Assembly (NCBI GenBank): GCA_016000265.1 | Contig: JAECRL010000001.1 | Location: 1 to 64,000 of the forward strand | Direction: 5' to 3' | Length of the DNA: 64,000 nucleotides | DNA from: Burkholderiales bacterium | GTDB taxonomy: Bacteria; Pseudomonadota; Gammaproteobacteria; Burkholderiales; Burkholderiaceae_C | The notes under the pieces: model-generated | Seen by the model: the letters and a program-made list of their open reading frames with translations, nothing else | What the model was told of the DNA's origin: nothing | Databases searched by the model: none | Position numbers and translations under genes: made by a program | Shown here: piece after piece, positions 44,231 through 53,342 of the stretch | Layout of the letters: each line of letters opens with the position of its first letter | Numbering within the stretch: the first letter of the stretch is position 1

Positions 44231-44346
44231 GAATGGCTCCCTGTGTGGATTCGTGTGGGGCCATTGCAAGGCGCGGGCGTGTATGGGGTTTGTCTCGCAA
44301 GCCCCTGTTTGTAAACAGATGAAACCGGCTCGGTGCCGTCCGGTGC

Positions 44347-45669
44347 TCAAGCGTCCCGGGGCAGGCTCAGCCGCGCCTCCAGCCCGCCTTCGGGCCGGTT
44401 GTGCAGCGACAGCTCGCCGCGCACCGCCTGCGCCAGCTGCCGCGCGATCGCCAGCCCCAGCCCGCTGCCCCCGGTCGCCCGGTTGCGCGAGCCCTCCACC
44501 CTGAAAAAGGGCTCGAACACCCGCTCGAGGTCGGCCTGCGGGATCCCGGGGCCCGCGTCGAGCACCGAGATCACCACCCGCCCACCGGCTTCACTGACCC
44601 GCACCTCGGCGTGCTGCCCGAACGCCAAGGCGTTGTCGACGAGGTTGGTCAGCAGCCGCCTCAGCGCGAGCACGCGCGTGTTCAGCGTCGGCGAGCTCAG
44701 CCCCAGTGGCTCGACCAGCACCGCGTCGCCACCCGCGTCCACCGCGTCGCACACCAGCCCGTCGAGCAAGGCGTGCAGGTCAACACAGCGCAGCGGCTCG
44801 GTGCTGGCGTGGGCCGTTCGCGCGTAGGTCAGCCCCTCGTCGACCAGGTGCTGCATGGCCTGCAGGTCGGCCTGCACCTGGTCGCGCAAGGGCTGTGCAT
44901 CGATCTGCTCGGCGCGCAGCCGCATGCGCGTGATCGGCGTCTGCAGGTCGTGCGAGATGGCGGCCAGCAGGTGCAGGCGCTCGGCCAGTTGCCCCTCGAT
45001 GCGGCCCTGCATCGCCTCGAACGCCCGAAGCGCCTGGCGCACCTCGATGGGGCCGTGGGCGATGTCGTGCAGGGAGTCGCTCGGCCCGGCCCCTTGGCGG
45101 ATGCCCTCGGCGGCGCGCGCCAGCTGGCTCACCGGCTTGACCGCCAGCCTGACGGCCACCCAGCCTGCGCCCGCCAGGGCCAGCAGTTGCAACAACAGCA
45201 GCGTCAGCGACAGCGCCGAAACCCCGGGGTGCGGCGGCTGGAGTTCCAGCGTCAGCGGGCTGCCGTCCGACAGGCGCAGGGGCAGGTGCATCAGCACCGC
45301 GTCGCCGAGGCGGCTCTCGCTCAAGGGGCCGCTGCGCTTCGCGCCCAGGCGCTCGTCCACGGAGGCCGTCAGCGGCGCGGCCAGGCGGTGCGCAGAAGGG
45401 GCCGCCTGCGCGGGCGGGGCCCCCAGCCGGTAGCGGTAGTTCTGCCGAGCCAGCGCGGGCAGCCAGGCCGCTCGCTCCGCCGCGGGCACGCGCTCCAGGA
45501 TGGCCACCGACGCGGCCACGTCGCGCCCCAGGTAGGACGTCATCATCGTCAGGCCCAGGTCACCGCGTTCCTTGACGATGATCAGCAGCGTCAGGCCATG
45601 CGCCAGCGTCAGCGCGACGCCGAAGATCAGCGCCACCCGGCCGAACAGGGTGCGGGGCAGCAGCGTCAT
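44347..45669 (-). CDS. Sensor histidine kinase (EnvZ-type)
   Basis: A 440-residue inner-membrane kinase. The first helix lies at about 10-32 (RVALIFGVALTLAHGLTLLI). A periplasmic region of about 120 residues and a second helix (LSLTLLLLQLLALAGAGWVA) follow, then HAMP (VSQLARAAEGIRQGAG). HisKA carries the phosphorylated His in AAISHDLQTPITRMRLR. HATPase has NLVDNALAFG and DAGPGIPQADLERVFEPFFR. The start overlaps the response-regulator stop (ATGA), so they form a two-component pair. The stimulus is unknown. Confidence 0.94.
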   Translation of the reverse strand: MTLLPRTLFGRVALIFGVALTLAHGLTLLIIVKERGDLGLTMMTSYLGRDVAASVAILERVPAAERAAWLPALARQNYRYRLGAPPAQAAPSAHRLAAPLTASVDERLGAKRSGPLSESRLGDAVLMHLPLRLSDGSPLTLELQPPHPGVSALSLTLLLLQLLALAGAGWVAVRLAVKPVSQLARAAEGIRQGAGPSDSLHDIAHGPIEVRQALRAFEAMQGRIEGQLAERLHLLAAISHDLQTPITRMRLRAEQIDAQPLRDQVQADLQAMQHLVDEGLTYARTAHASTEPLRCVDLHALLDGLVCDAVDAGGDAVLVEPLGLSSPTLNTRVLALRRLLTNLVDNALAFGQHAEVRVSEAGGRVVISVLDAGPGIPQADLERVFEPFFRVEGSRNRATGGSGLGLAIARQLAQAVRGELSLHNRPEGGLEARLSLPRDA

Positions 45670-46466
45670 GGCGTGTGCACCACCCGGACGGCTGCGCAGA
45701 ACTGATAGCCCTCGTTGCGCACGGTGCGGATGTAGCGCGGCGCCTTCGGGTCTTCGCGCAGGCGCTTGCGCAGCCGGCTCATGAGCAGGTCGATGGAGCG
45801 GTCGAAGCCCTCGGCGTCGCGCCCCTGCGTCAGGCTCAGCAACTGGTCGCGGCTGAGCACGCGCTGCGGGTGGCTGAGCAGCACCTGCAGCAAGCGATGC
45901 TCGCCGCCCGTCAGGGGCACCGTCACCCCGTTGGCGTCGACGAGGTGGCGTGCCGCGGTGTCGAGCCGCCAGTCCCCGAAGTGCAACTGGCGCACGGGCG
46001 CGCGCAGGTTGGTGTCAACGGGCATCAGGCGGCTGCGCCTGAGCAGGGCGCGCACCCGTGCCAGCAGCTCGCGCGGGGACATGGGCTTGGCCAGGTAGTC
46101 GTCGGCGCCCATCTCCAGGCCCAGCACGCGGTCGGCCTCGTCGCCTCGCGCGCTCAGCATCAGGATGGGCAGTGCCGGCGCCTCGCGCGCGCGCAGCGCC
46201 CGGCAGATGGACAGGCCGTTTTCGCCCGGCAGCATCAGGTCCAGCACGATCAGTTGGATGCGTTCGCGCGCCAGCACCGCGCGCATCTCGTGGGCGTTGC
46301 CTGCGCCGCTGACGCGAAAGCCCTCTCGGCTCAGGTGCTCGGCCAGCAGCTCGACGAGCTGTGCGTCGTCGTCGACCACCAGGATGTGGCCGGGCGCTTC
46401 AGGTGTGTCGGGTGCCTCATGCGCGTCGGGCGGGGCCGCGGCGCTGGCGATGTCCCTCGTCTTCAT
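45666..46466 (-). CDS. OmpR/PhoB-type response regulator
   Basis: A 266-residue regulator. The receiver domain (about 27-140) has the acidic pair in ILVVDDDAQLVELL and the phosphoacceptor Asp in LIVLDLMLPGENGLS. The Lys lies in YLAKPMSPREL. A winged-helix DNA-binding domain covers about 165-262 (VPLTGGEHRLLQVLLSHPQR, GRDAEGFDRSIDLLMSRLRK, IRTVRNEGYQF). I start at ATG 46466, which leaves a Pro/Ala-rich linker before the receiver. It is cotranscribed with the kinase and divergent from trmL. Confidence 0.93.
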   Translation of the reverse strand: MKTRDIASAAAPPDAHEAPDTPEAPGHILVVDDDAQLVELLAEHLSREGFRVSGAGNAHEMRAVLARERIQLIVLDLMLPGENGLSICRALRAREAPALPILMLSARGDEADRVLGLEMGADDYLAKPMSPRELLARVRALLRRSRLMPVDTNLRAPVRQLHFGDWRLDTAARHLVDANGVTVPLTGGEHRLLQVLLSHPQRVLSRDQLLSLTQGRDAEGFDRSIDLLMSRLRKRLREDPKAPRYIRTVRNEGYQFCAAVRVVHTP

Positions 46467-46533
46467 CGTCTTCGCTTCCCGGATTTCTGTGTTTGACGCC
46501 AGTGTTGCACGGCATGCGGTAACCTCGCCCCCC

Positions 46534-47004
46534 ATGTTCCGCATCGTCCTGGTTCACCCCGAAATCCCGCCCAACACGGGCAACGTCATCCGCCTGGCGG
46601 CCAACACCGGCTGCGAGCTGCACCTCATCGAGCCGCTGGGCTTTTCGATGGACGACAAGTTGCTGCGGCGCGCCGGCCTGGACTACCACGAGCACGCCGA
46701 CGTCAAGCGCCACGCCAGCTGGCAGGCCTTCCTGGACGCCGTGCAGCCCGATGCTTCGCGCCTGTTTGCCTTCACCACGCGCGGCAGCCGACCGTTTGGC
46801 GAGGTGAGTTGGCAGCCCGGTGACTGGCTGGTGTTCGGCAGCGAGACGGCGGGCTTGCCACCCGAGTTGCGCGAGGCCTTCCCGTTGCCCCAGCGCGTGC
46901 GCCTGCCCATGCGAGCCGGACAGCGCAGCCTCAACCTGAGCAACGCGGTGGCGGTGGCGGTGTTCGAGGCCTGGCGCCAGAACGGCCACGCGGGCGGGAC
47001 CTGA
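46534..47004 (+). CDS. trmL: tRNA (cytidine/uridine-34 2'-O)-methyltransferase
   Basis: A 156-residue SPOUT methyltransferase that methylates the wobble base ribose of leucine tRNAs using SAM. Motifs are LVHPEIPPNTGNVIRLAANT at the start, HLIEPLGFSMDDKLLRRAGL, FGSETAGLP and the knot segment RSLNLSNAVAVAVFEAWRQ. The ATG is at 46534. A TAACCT -10-like element ends nine bases before it, and no Shine-Dalgarno is seen, so the mRNA leader may be very short. It converges on gpsA. Confidence 0.93.
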   Translation: MFRIVLVHPEIPPNTGNVIRLAANTGCELHLIEPLGFSMDDKLLRRAGLDYHEHADVKRHASWQAFLDAVQPDASRLFAFTTRGSRPFGEVSWQPGDWLVFGSETAGLPPELREAFPLPQRVRLPMRAGQRSLNLSNAVAVAVFEAWRQNGHAGGT

Positions 47005-47047
47005 GCCCACCCCGATCGCCTCCGACCGGCCCTCGACCTACCGCGGA

Positions 47048-48055
47048 TCAGCCCTCTGCCTTGGCCTCGCGGCGCATCAACGCCCCCACGGCCTCGGCCG
47101 CGCCCATGCGGCCCTCCAGCACGGCCACCACGGCTTCGGTGATGGGCATGCTCACGCCCAGGCCCTGGGCGCGTTGCCACACGGTGGGCGCGGTGTAGAC
47201 GCCTTCGGCGACGTGGCCGAGTTCCTGCAGGATCTGCGGCAGCGGCTTGCCCGTGGCCAGCTGCAGCCCCACGGTGCGGTTGCGCGAGAGGTTGCCCGTG
47301 GCGGTCAGCACCAGGTCACCCAGGCCCGACAGGCCCATGAAGGTGTCCGCTCGGGCGCCCAGGGCCACGCCCAGGCGGGTCATCTCGGCCAGCCCGCGCG
47401 TGATCAGGGCGGCGCGGGCGTTGAGGCCCAGCCCCATCCCGTCGACGATGCCCGTGGCGATGGCCAGCACGTTCTTGACGGCCCCCCCCACCTCGACGCC
47501 GATCGGGTCGTTGGAGGTGTAGACGCGCAAGGAGTCGGAGTGGAAGGCGCCGACGGCCTGCTCGCACAGCGAGGCATCGGTGCTGGCGGCCACCAGCGCG
47601 GTCGGGCGGCCCAGGGCCACCTCGTGCGCGAAGCTGGGCCCCGAGAGCACGCCGCTGCGCGCATTCGGGCGCACCGCGCGCGCGATTTCGTGGCCCAGGC
47701 GGCCCGTGCCTTTTTCGAAGCCCTTGCACAGCCACAGCGTGGCGGCGTCGTCGGGCAGGCGCTGCAGCACCTCGGCCAGCGCCGCCATGGGCGTGCCGAT
47801 GATGATCAGGCCGCCCGCGGCACCGGTGTGTGCATGTGAATGCGCGACGGCCGCATCGAAATCGGCCGTCAGGCTCAGCGCCTCAGGGAAGGGCGCATCG
47901 GGCAGGTAGCGCGCGTTGCAGCGTGCGGCCTGCATCTCGTCGACCTGGGCAAGGTCGCGTGCCCACAGGCACACGGGCACGCCTTGGCGCGCCGCGCTGA
48001 TGGCCAGCGCCGTGCCCCAGGCGCCGGCGCCCAGGACCGTGAGGGGCCGGGCCAT
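47048..48055 (-). CDS. gpsA: NAD(P)-dependent glycerol-3-phosphate dehydrogenase
   Basis: GpsA reduces dihydroxyacetone phosphate to sn-glycerol-3-phosphate for phospholipid synthesis. The 335 residues have the nucleotide motif [11 protein letters not shown] at the N-terminus, [28 protein letters not shown], the catalytic Lys in [13 protein letters not shown], and [20 protein letters not shown]. The C-terminal [16 protein letters not shown] end is usual. It lies four bases after the secB stop on the same strand, the standard secB-gpsA pair. Confidence 0.96.
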   Translation of the reverse strand: MARPLTVLGAGAWGTALAISAARQGVPVCLWARDLAQVDEMQAARCNARYLPDAPFPEALSLTADFDAAVAHSHAHTGAAGGLIIIGTPMAALAEVLQRLPDDAATLWLCKGFEKGTGRLGHEIARAVRPNARSGVLSGPSFAHEVALGRPTALVAASTDASLCEQAVGAFHSDSLRVYTSNDPIGVEVGGAVKNVLAIATGIVDGMGLGLNARAALITRGLAEMTRLGVALGARADTFMGLSGLGDLVLTATGNLSRNRTVGLQLATGKPLPQILQELGHVAEGVYTAPTVWQRAQGLGVSMPITEAVVAVLEGRMGAAEAVGALMRREAKAEG

Positions 48056-48059
48056 GCGC

Positions 48060-48512
48060 TCAGGCGTTGGCCTGGGCGGCAGCGGCTTGTTGCAGCTGCG
48101 ACTCGTACATGGCCTGGAAATTGACTTCGGTCAGGTGCACGGCGGGGAAGCCGGTGCGGTTGAGCGTGTCGGCCACGGTGGCGCGCAGGTAGGGGTAGAC
48201 GATCTGCGGGCAGGCGATGGCGATGATCGGCTGCAGCTGGTCTTCCGGCACGTTGCGGATCTCGAACAGGCCGGCTTGCTTGGCTTCCACCAGGAACAGC
48301 ACCTTGTCGTTGACCTTGGCGGTCACGGTGGCGGTCACGGCCACTTCGTAGATGCCTTCCACGACGGGCTCGGCGTGCAGGTTCAGCTGAACGTCGACCT
48401 GGGGTTGGCCTTGCTCGAGCAGGATCTGGGGGGCATTGGGCAGCTCGAGGGACAGGTCCTTCAGGTAGATGCGCTGGATGCTGAAGGAGGGCTGCAGGGC
48501 TTGGTCGCTCAT
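48060..48512 (-). CDS. secB: Protein-export chaperone SecB
   Basis: SecB is a cytoplasmic tetrameric chaperone that keeps preproteins unfolded and hands them to SecA. It has 150 residues, starting at ATG 48512 ([20 protein letters not shown]). Family motifs are [40 protein letters not shown] and [20 protein letters not shown]. The C-terminal SecA-binding tail is short (QAAAAQANA). grxC, usually directly upstream of secB in this order, is separated here by a Crp/Fnr and a PEP-CTERM gene. Confidence 0.96.
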   Translation of the reverse strand: MSDQALQPSFSIQRIYLKDLSLELPNAPQILLEQGQPQVDVQLNLHAEPVVEGIYEVAVTATVTAKVNDKVLFLVEAKQAGLFEIRNVPEDQLQPIIAIACPQIVYPYLRATVADTLNRTGFPAVHLTEVNFQAMYESQLQQAAAAQANA

Positions 48513-48680
48513 GGGGTTCCTTGGGTGTGATCGTTCCGGCTGGCCTGCGGTGACACCCGCCAGGACCGAGCCTGTCTCGTGCACCGGATTATGGCGCAGC
48601 CCTGTGACACCTTTGTCACGCCGACGCCCAGGCGGGCGCGCTTTCCACCCTGGCCGCCGCAGGGCGAGCGGTTTGTCGTT

Positions 48681-48700
48681 TTGATAACAATTGTTTTCAA
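48681..48700. promoter_or_regulatory. 20-bp inverted repeat upstream of the Crp/Fnr gene
   Basis: TTGATAACAA is followed directly by TTGTTTTCAA; the halves are inverted repeats with one mismatch. The outer TTGA/TCAA resembles Crp/Fnr-family boxes. It is centred 83 bases before the ATG; a TAGAAT -10 candidate at 48731-48736 would put the centre near -52. It is a probable operator, perhaps for autoregulation. Confidence 0.5.
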
Positions 48701-48773
48701 AAACAAGGGGCGCTGTCTTGCGTGATTTTCTAGAATATGTCGGCGGGCCATTGGCAGCGCACGAAAGAAAATC

Positions 48774-49496
48774 ATGAACATGCCAGGGAGCGATCGGTCA
48801 CTGGGGGGCGTTCACGCCCTGGGTGGCCTGGGAAACCTGTGCCCGCTGTGCCAGGGCGGGTTTCTGGGTTTGGTGCTGCGCCGGGCGAATGGGGAAGGCC
48901 TTGGGGGCGTTCGCCAAGCCACCCGCCAGGCGGGTGAGGTCATTTACCGCCGCCATGAACCCGGGGAGGCCGTGTATTCGATCTGCAAAGGCGCGGTGAA
49001 ACTGGAGCGGGTCTTGCCCGACGGGCGTTCGCGGGTCGTTCGCGTCTTGCAGGCGGGCGCGTTGCTGGGGCTGGAGCTGCTGGCCGACCGGGTTCACCAT
49101 CACACCGCGGTGTGCGTGGGACGCACCCAGCTTTGCGAGGTGCCCGTGGCGGTGCTGGAGCGCAGCGCGCTGGCCGAGCCCGGGGTGCACGCCGCCCTGA
49201 TGCAGCAATGGCAGGGGCTGTGCGACGAATGCGACGTCGTGATCTCGGAGTTCCTGACGGGCCCGGCGCGCGTGCGACTGGCCCGCCTCGTCTTGCACCT
49301 GGCGCGCATCCACCCGACCCACACCTGTCAAACCATGTCCCGTGACGACATGGCCTCCCTGTTGGACCTCACCCCCGAAACCGTCAGCCGCACGATGGCG
49401 ACCTTCAAGCGAGAGGGGTTGGTGGCCGAGCACGCGGGCGTGCTGGCTTGTCAATTGGCCGGGCTGGAAGCGATCTCCATCGGGCGACTGCCTTGA
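48774..49496 (+). CDS. Crp/Fnr family transcriptional regulator
   Basis: A 240-residue regulator. The cyclic-nucleotide-binding-like domain covers about residues 45-140 ([40 protein letters not shown]). The HTH_Crp domain covers about 165-225 ([34 protein letters not shown]). Residue pattern at the effector pocket is not that of a classical cAMP site. An N-terminal CPLC is present, but not the four-Cys FNR cluster pattern, so the ligand is uncertain. It is inserted between the grxC and secB blocks, with a 20-bp inverted repeat upstream. Confidence 0.88.
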   Translation: MNMPGSDRSLGGVHALGGLGNLCPLCQGGFLGLVLRRANGEGLGGVRQATRQAGEVIYRRHEPGEAVYSICKGAVKLERVLPDGRSRVVRVLQAGALLGLELLADRVHHHTAVCVGRTQLCEVPVAVLERSALAEPGVHAALMQQWQGLCDECDVVISEFLTGPARVRLARLVLHLARIHPTHTCQTMSRDDMASLLDLTPETVSRTMATFKREGLVAEHAGVLACQLAGLEAISIGRLP

Positions 49497-49555
49497 CGAC
49501 CAGCGGAGCGCGGCGACCGCGATCCGCTGCTGAATCAGGTGGCCGCCCGGACGGA

Positions 49556-50320
49556 TCAGGCCTGATCGGCCCGATCTGCCTTGATGCGACGGCGTGCCAG
49601 GCCGGCGGCAGCCAGGCCCACGACCATCATCGCGTAGCTCGAGGGCTCAGGCAGCTGCGAGAACTGCTGCTGGAAGTGCAGCACCGAGGCGTTGTTGCCG
49701 TTCGGGCCGGCGCTCAGCAGCAGCGTGGTCTCGATCTCGGCGACCACGGGGCGCAGGCCGGCGGCGGTGAAGGCCACGTCGTTGTAGACCGGCGGCAGGC
49801 CCGGTGCCAGGTGGCTCACTTCCAGGGGGCCGGCCGGATCCAGGGGGATGAGCGTGTGGGTCAGGTCGTTGACCGACTCGCGCACGATGGCCTGGCCGTT
49901 CGTGCCTGAAACCAGCACGTCGCCGTCGAGGTGGAAGTCCGACAGGTACTTGCCCGGATCCAGCACGCGCACGGTGTAGGTCAGCTCGGCCGAGGCGGTC
50001 TCGCCCGGGTGGGCCGCGAACGGGCCCGTGAAGTCCAGGCCGTAGTGGCCGTTGTTGACCAGCTCGCCATGCACGTTGACGTGCTTGCTCATGTCCAGCG
50101 AGGTCCACTCCTGGCCAGTCGCGTCATCGAAGAAGCCGCGCGCGTGCCAGTCGAAGTTGCTGAACTCCTTGTCGCCCACGATGAAGCTGAGCTTGTCGTT
50201 GACCAGCTCGTACAAGGTGTACTCACGCGTGAGCGTGGTGTCGGCTTGCGCGCCCATGCTCAGGCTCAGGCCGGTGACGACCGCCAGCAATGACGGCAGG
50301 AATCGTTGAATGTGTTTCAT
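49556..50320 (-). CDS. PEP-CTERM sorting domain protein
   Basis: A 254-residue exported protein. The signal peptide is MKHIQRFLPSLLAVVTGLSL up to AQA. The mature domain is beta-rich and unrecognised (SFIVGDKEFSNFDWHARGFF, YGLDFTGPFAAHPGETASAE). The C-terminal PEP-CTERM signal is complete: PEPSSYAMMVVGLAAAGLAR and basic residues, recognised by exosortase for surface anchoring or release, often with exopolysaccharide. I start at ATG 50320 with GGAGAG upstream. No exosortase gene is in the window. It converges with the Crp/Fnr gene. Confidence 0.85.
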   Translation of the reverse strand: MKHIQRFLPSLLAVVTGLSLSMGAQADTTLTREYTLYELVNDKLSFIVGDKEFSNFDWHARGFFDDATGQEWTSLDMSKHVNVHGELVNNGHYGLDFTGPFAAHPGETASAELTYTVRVLDPGKYLSDFHLDGDVLVSGTNGQAIVRESVNDLTHTLIPLDPAGPLEVSHLAPGLPPVYNDVAFTAAGLRPVVAEIETTLLLSAGPNGNNASVLHFQQQFSQLPEPSSYAMMVVGLAAAGLARRRIKADRADQA

Positions 50321-50659
50321 GTTTCTCTCCATGGATTGATATTGGTTTTCTGTACCTTGCGAAAACCAAATGATCAAATGAGCCGGTTATTCGATCGGCT
50401 CGCTCCCCTGAAGCCCGGTACAGAATGGGTTTCAAGGCATGGAAAGGGTATTTTGGCTGGCGGCGTGTGTCAAATCGCGCCGATTGACCGAATGAAAGGG
50501 TTGGGCTGGCTGAATTCGATGCGAATCAATGATTCAGGCGCGACATATTCGAGAATTGATTTTTCTCACTGACATCGGTCAAGCCAGTCGGGCCAGCCTG
50601 GCCAGGGCGGTGCGGCGAGAATCCCGCGAATGAGGGGGGCGTGTGGCCCCCAGGTCGAC
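50321..50659. other. Gene-free stretch between the PEP-CTERM gene and grxC
   Basis: The right part is GC-rich; the part from 50321 to 50570 is clearly AT-richer than its surroundings and holds the PEP-CTERM promoter region. No gene, repeat or RNA structure stands out. Confidence 0.45.
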
Positions 50660-50917
50660 TCAGCCGGCCAGCATCGGCAGCAGGCCGCCGCGTTGGTCCA
50701 GGGCGATGAGGTCGTCGCAGCCGCCCACGTGGTGCTCGCCGATGAAGATCTGCGGCACGGTGCGCCGCCCGGTCACGGCCATCATGTGGTCGCGCTGGGC
50801 GGGGTCGAGGTCGATGCGGATTTCTTCGATGGACTCGACCCCCCGCTGCTTGAGCAGCATCTTGGCCCGCTGGCAGTAGGGGCAGACCTGGGTGGTGTAC
50901 ATCTTGACGGCTTGCAT
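50660..50917 (-). CDS. grxC: Glutaredoxin 3
   Basis: An 85-residue dithiol glutaredoxin that reduces disulfides and glutathionylated proteins with glutathione. The active site CPYC is at residues 12-15 in TQVCPYCQRAKMLL; the glutathione site TVPQIFIGEHHVGGCDDL is intact. A rhodanese gene lies 80 bases upstream on the same strand, the usual rhodanese-grxC order. In related genomes secB follows directly, but here about 2.1 kb intervenes. Confidence 0.95.
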   Translation of the reverse strand: MQAVKMYTTQVCPYCQRAKMLLKQRGVESIEEIRIDLDPAQRDHMMAVTGRRTVPQIFIGEHHVGGCDDLIALDQRGGLLPMLAG

Positions 50918-50997
50918 GGCGGGCTGAAGCGCTGAGGCTCGTGTTCAGGAAGGCAGCATTGTCCCGCCAGAGCGATGCCCGCCTGGCGTGTGGGGGC

Positions 50998-51411
50998 TCA
51001 GGCCTTTTCGACCGGCAGGTTGGCTTCGCGCCAGGCGCGCAGGCCGCCGGCCAGGGCTTGGGCGTTCTCGTGGCCCATCTGCTTGAGTTGGGCGGCGGCC
51101 TTGGCGGCGCGCTGTCCGCTGGCGCACACCACCACCACAGGCAGCTTCTTGTTGCCGGGCAGGCCCTTGGCCGTGGCCAGCTCGGCCAGGGGGATGTTCT
51201 TGGCGCCCGCCACGTGGCCGGCGGCGTACTCGGTGGCGTCGCACACGTCGATCACCACGGCCTTCTCGCGGTTGATGAGCTGCACGGCCAGGGCCGGGCT
51301 CAGGCCTGCGCCGCCACCTTGCTGGATCTGCTGCCACAGCAGGAGGCCCCCGGACGCGGCTGCGGCCACCATCCAGTACCAGTTGTCGGCGAGGAAGCTA
51401 GAGGAAGTCAT
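50998..51411 (-). CDS. Membrane-anchored rhodanese-like protein
   Basis: A 137-residue sulfurtransferase-fold protein. An N-terminal hydrophobic helix (about 8-26, [19 protein letters not shown]) anchors it. The single rhodanese domain (about 37-133) has the catalytic Cys in [18 protein letters not shown] and the usual [21 protein letters not shown] start at ATG 51411, since the frame upstream is not family-like. It is divergent from gpmA and upstream of grxC, the common Burkholderiales order; the physiological sulfur acceptor is unknown. Confidence 0.9.
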   Translation of the reverse strand: MTSSSFLADNWYWMVAAAASGGLLLWQQIQQGGGAGLSPALAVQLINREKAVVIDVCDATEYAAGHVAGAKNIPLAELATAKGLPGNKKLPVVVVCASGQRAAKAAAQLKQMGHENAQALAGGLRAWREANLPVEKA

Positions 51412-51499
51412 GCGCGGGGGTCTTTCGCGAGGTGCGTGGAGGAGGGGACAAAGCGGGATTATAAAATCGCGCCCATTCAATCTGATCGAGACCCGCAAC

Positions 51500-52243
51500 A
51501 TGTACAAGCTCGTGCTGATCCGCCACGGCGAATCGACCTGGAACCTGGAAAACCGCTTCACCGGCTGGGTCGACGTTGACCTGACGCCCACCGGCGTGTC
51601 GCAAGCCATCTCCGCCGGCCAGCTGCTCAAGGCCGAGGGCTACGAGTTCGACGTGGCCTACACCTCGGTGCTCAAGCGCGCCATCCACACGCTGAATTAC
51701 TGCCTGGATGCGATGGACCGCATCTGGTTGCCCGTCGTTAAGAGCTGGCGCCTCAACGAGCGCCACTACGGTGGCCTGCAAGGCCTGAACAAGGCCGAGA
51801 CGGCACAGAAGCACGGTGACGCGCAGGTGCTGGTCTGGCGCCGCAGCTACGACACCCCGCCGCCTGCCCTGGAGGCCAACGACCCCATGGGCCAACGCCA
51901 GGACCTGCGCTACGCTGGCCTGCCCGCCGAGCAGGTGCCGCTGACCGAGTGCCTCAAGGACACCGTGGCCCGCGTGCTGCCTTACTGGAACGAAGAGATT
52001 GCCCCGGCGATCAAGTCCGGCAAGCGCATCGTGATCGCCGCGCATGGCAACTCCATCCGCGCGCTGGTCAAGTACCTGGACAACATCAGCGACGACGACA
52101 TCGTGGGCCTCAACATCCCCAACGGCATCCCGCTGGTCTACGAGCTCGACGAGAACCTCAAGCCGATCAAGCACTACTACCTGGGTGACGCCGAAGCCGC
52201 AGCCAAGGCGGCCGCGGCCGTGGCCACGCAGGGCAAGGCCTGA
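51500..52243 (+). CDS. gpmA: 2,3-bisphosphoglycerate-dependent phosphoglycerate mutase
   Basis: GpmA interconverts 3- and 2-phosphoglycerate in glycolysis and gluconeogenesis through a phosphohistidine. The 247 residues start at ATG 51500 ([20 protein letters not shown]), with catalytic His in RHGES. They contain [17 protein letters not shown] with the acid-base Glu and the second His in [11 protein letters not shown]. The stop TGA abuts the stop of the convergent gene (TGATCA), with no terminator between. Confidence 0.97.
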   Translation: MYKLVLIRHGESTWNLENRFTGWVDVDLTPTGVSQAISAGQLLKAEGYEFDVAYTSVLKRAIHTLNYCLDAMDRIWLPVVKSWRLNERHYGGLQGLNKAETAQKHGDAQVLVWRRSYDTPPPALEANDPMGQRQDLRYAGLPAEQVPLTECLKDTVARVLPYWNEEIAPAIKSGKRIVIAAHGNSIRALVKYLDNISDDDIVGLNIPNGIPLVYELDENLKPIKHYYLGDAEAAAKAAAAVATQGKA

Positions 52244-53335
52244 TCAGGGTTTGAGCGACCAGATGACGGGGCAGTGGTCGGACAGCGTCCGCCCCGTGTC
52301 CCCGGCATCGAACGGCAGGCGCGCGAAGCGCCTGTTTTTGTTTCTGTCGGCCAGTTTGCGGTCGATGAGGATGTCGTCGATGTACTGGCTGTGGCGGTCG
52401 TCGGCGTCGCAGCCGACGTAGCGCTGGCCTTCGGTGGCGCGCAACAGCTCGGCACCACGCGGGGCGTCGTCGCTCCAGGCCTGCATCAGGTTGAGCGGGG
52501 CGGCCTCGTCGGGGCCGGCCGGGTGGCGGGCGTCCTTGTCGAGGTGGCGGTTGAAGTCGCCCAGGATGGCGAAGGCCACGCCGTCGCGCACGCGCTGGTC
52601 CACCCAGGCCTCGACCACCGGCACCTGCTGGCGCAGGCGGGCGCAGGGGGCGAAGCTGCGGTCGAGCTTGCCGGTGAAGCAGCCGCTCTTGAGGTGCACG
52701 GCCAGCAGGCGAACCTCGTGCGGGGTGCCCGGCCACAGGCTGATGTCCGCGCCGGCGCGGGTGCCGCCGTCCACGTCGAGCGCCTGGAGGTCGCCATGGC
52801 AGCGATGCGGCACGCCTTCGCGGATGGCGAAGCCCACCTTCTGAGGGTGGGCGCGCCGGGTGAAGCAGTCCACCTTCCAGCCTTGGCGAAACACCTGCCG
52901 GGCGGCTTCCGGGCCATCGACCTCCTGCAAGGCCACCACGTCCACGCCCTGGCTGTTGCGCAGGGCCTGGGCCGAGCGGGCGAGGGCGTCGAAGTCGGCG
53001 GGGGTGCGAGCGGGCGGTGGTTTGCGCCCGGGGGTGCAGGGCAGGGCGCGTTCGTCGCTGCGGGGCTGCTGGCGCTCACAGCTCGCCGACAGGCGGGCGT
53101 GCTCGGTGGGCGTCATCAGCCACTCCAGGTTCCAGGTGGCCAGGGTGAGGCCCGAGGTGGGCTCGCCCGTCGACCCGAATGCCGAGCCCCAGCCCAGCTT
53201 GTCCAGCAGGCCGGCGTGGGCGACGTTGTCGACGTGGGTGATCGGTGGGCTCAGCCAGGCGACCAGGGCGGTCGCGAGGCTGAGTGCGGTGTGTTTGAGG
53301 GAGGCCCGTACGGCAGCCTGCTGGCGGCGGGGCAC
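52244..53335 (-). CDS. Endonuclease/exonuclease/phosphatase family protein
   Basis: A 363-residue protein of the EEP (DNase I-like) fold. The N-terminal hydrophobic stretch (ALSLATALVAWLSPPITHV) may be a signal or anchor, which suggests an exported enzyme. Motifs are TLATWNLEWLM, VVALQEVDGPEAAR with the metal Glu, AILGDFNRHLDKDARHP and TLSDHCPVIW with the catalytic Asp/His. Substrate could be nucleic acid or a phosphoester lipid. It ends exactly at gpmA's stop and lies seven bases downstream of the PfkB kinase gene. Confidence 0.87.
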   Translation of the reverse strand: MPRRQQAAVRASLKHTALSLATALVAWLSPPITHVDNVAHAGLLDKLGWGSAFGSTGEPTSGLTLATWNLEWLMTPTEHARLSASCERQQPRSDERALPCTPGRKPPPARTPADFDALARSAQALRNSQGVDVVALQEVDGPEAARQVFRQGWKVDCFTRRAHPQKVGFAIREGVPHRCHGDLQALDVDGGTRAGADISLWPGTPHEVRLLAVHLKSGCFTGKLDRSFAPCARLRQQVPVVEAWVDQRVRDGVAFAILGDFNRHLDKDARHPAGPDEAAPLNLMQAWSDDAPRGAELLRATEGQRYVGCDADDRHSQYIDDILIDRKLADRNKNRRFARLPFDAGDTGRTLSDHCPVIWSLKP

Positions 53336-53342
53336 GCCGAAC

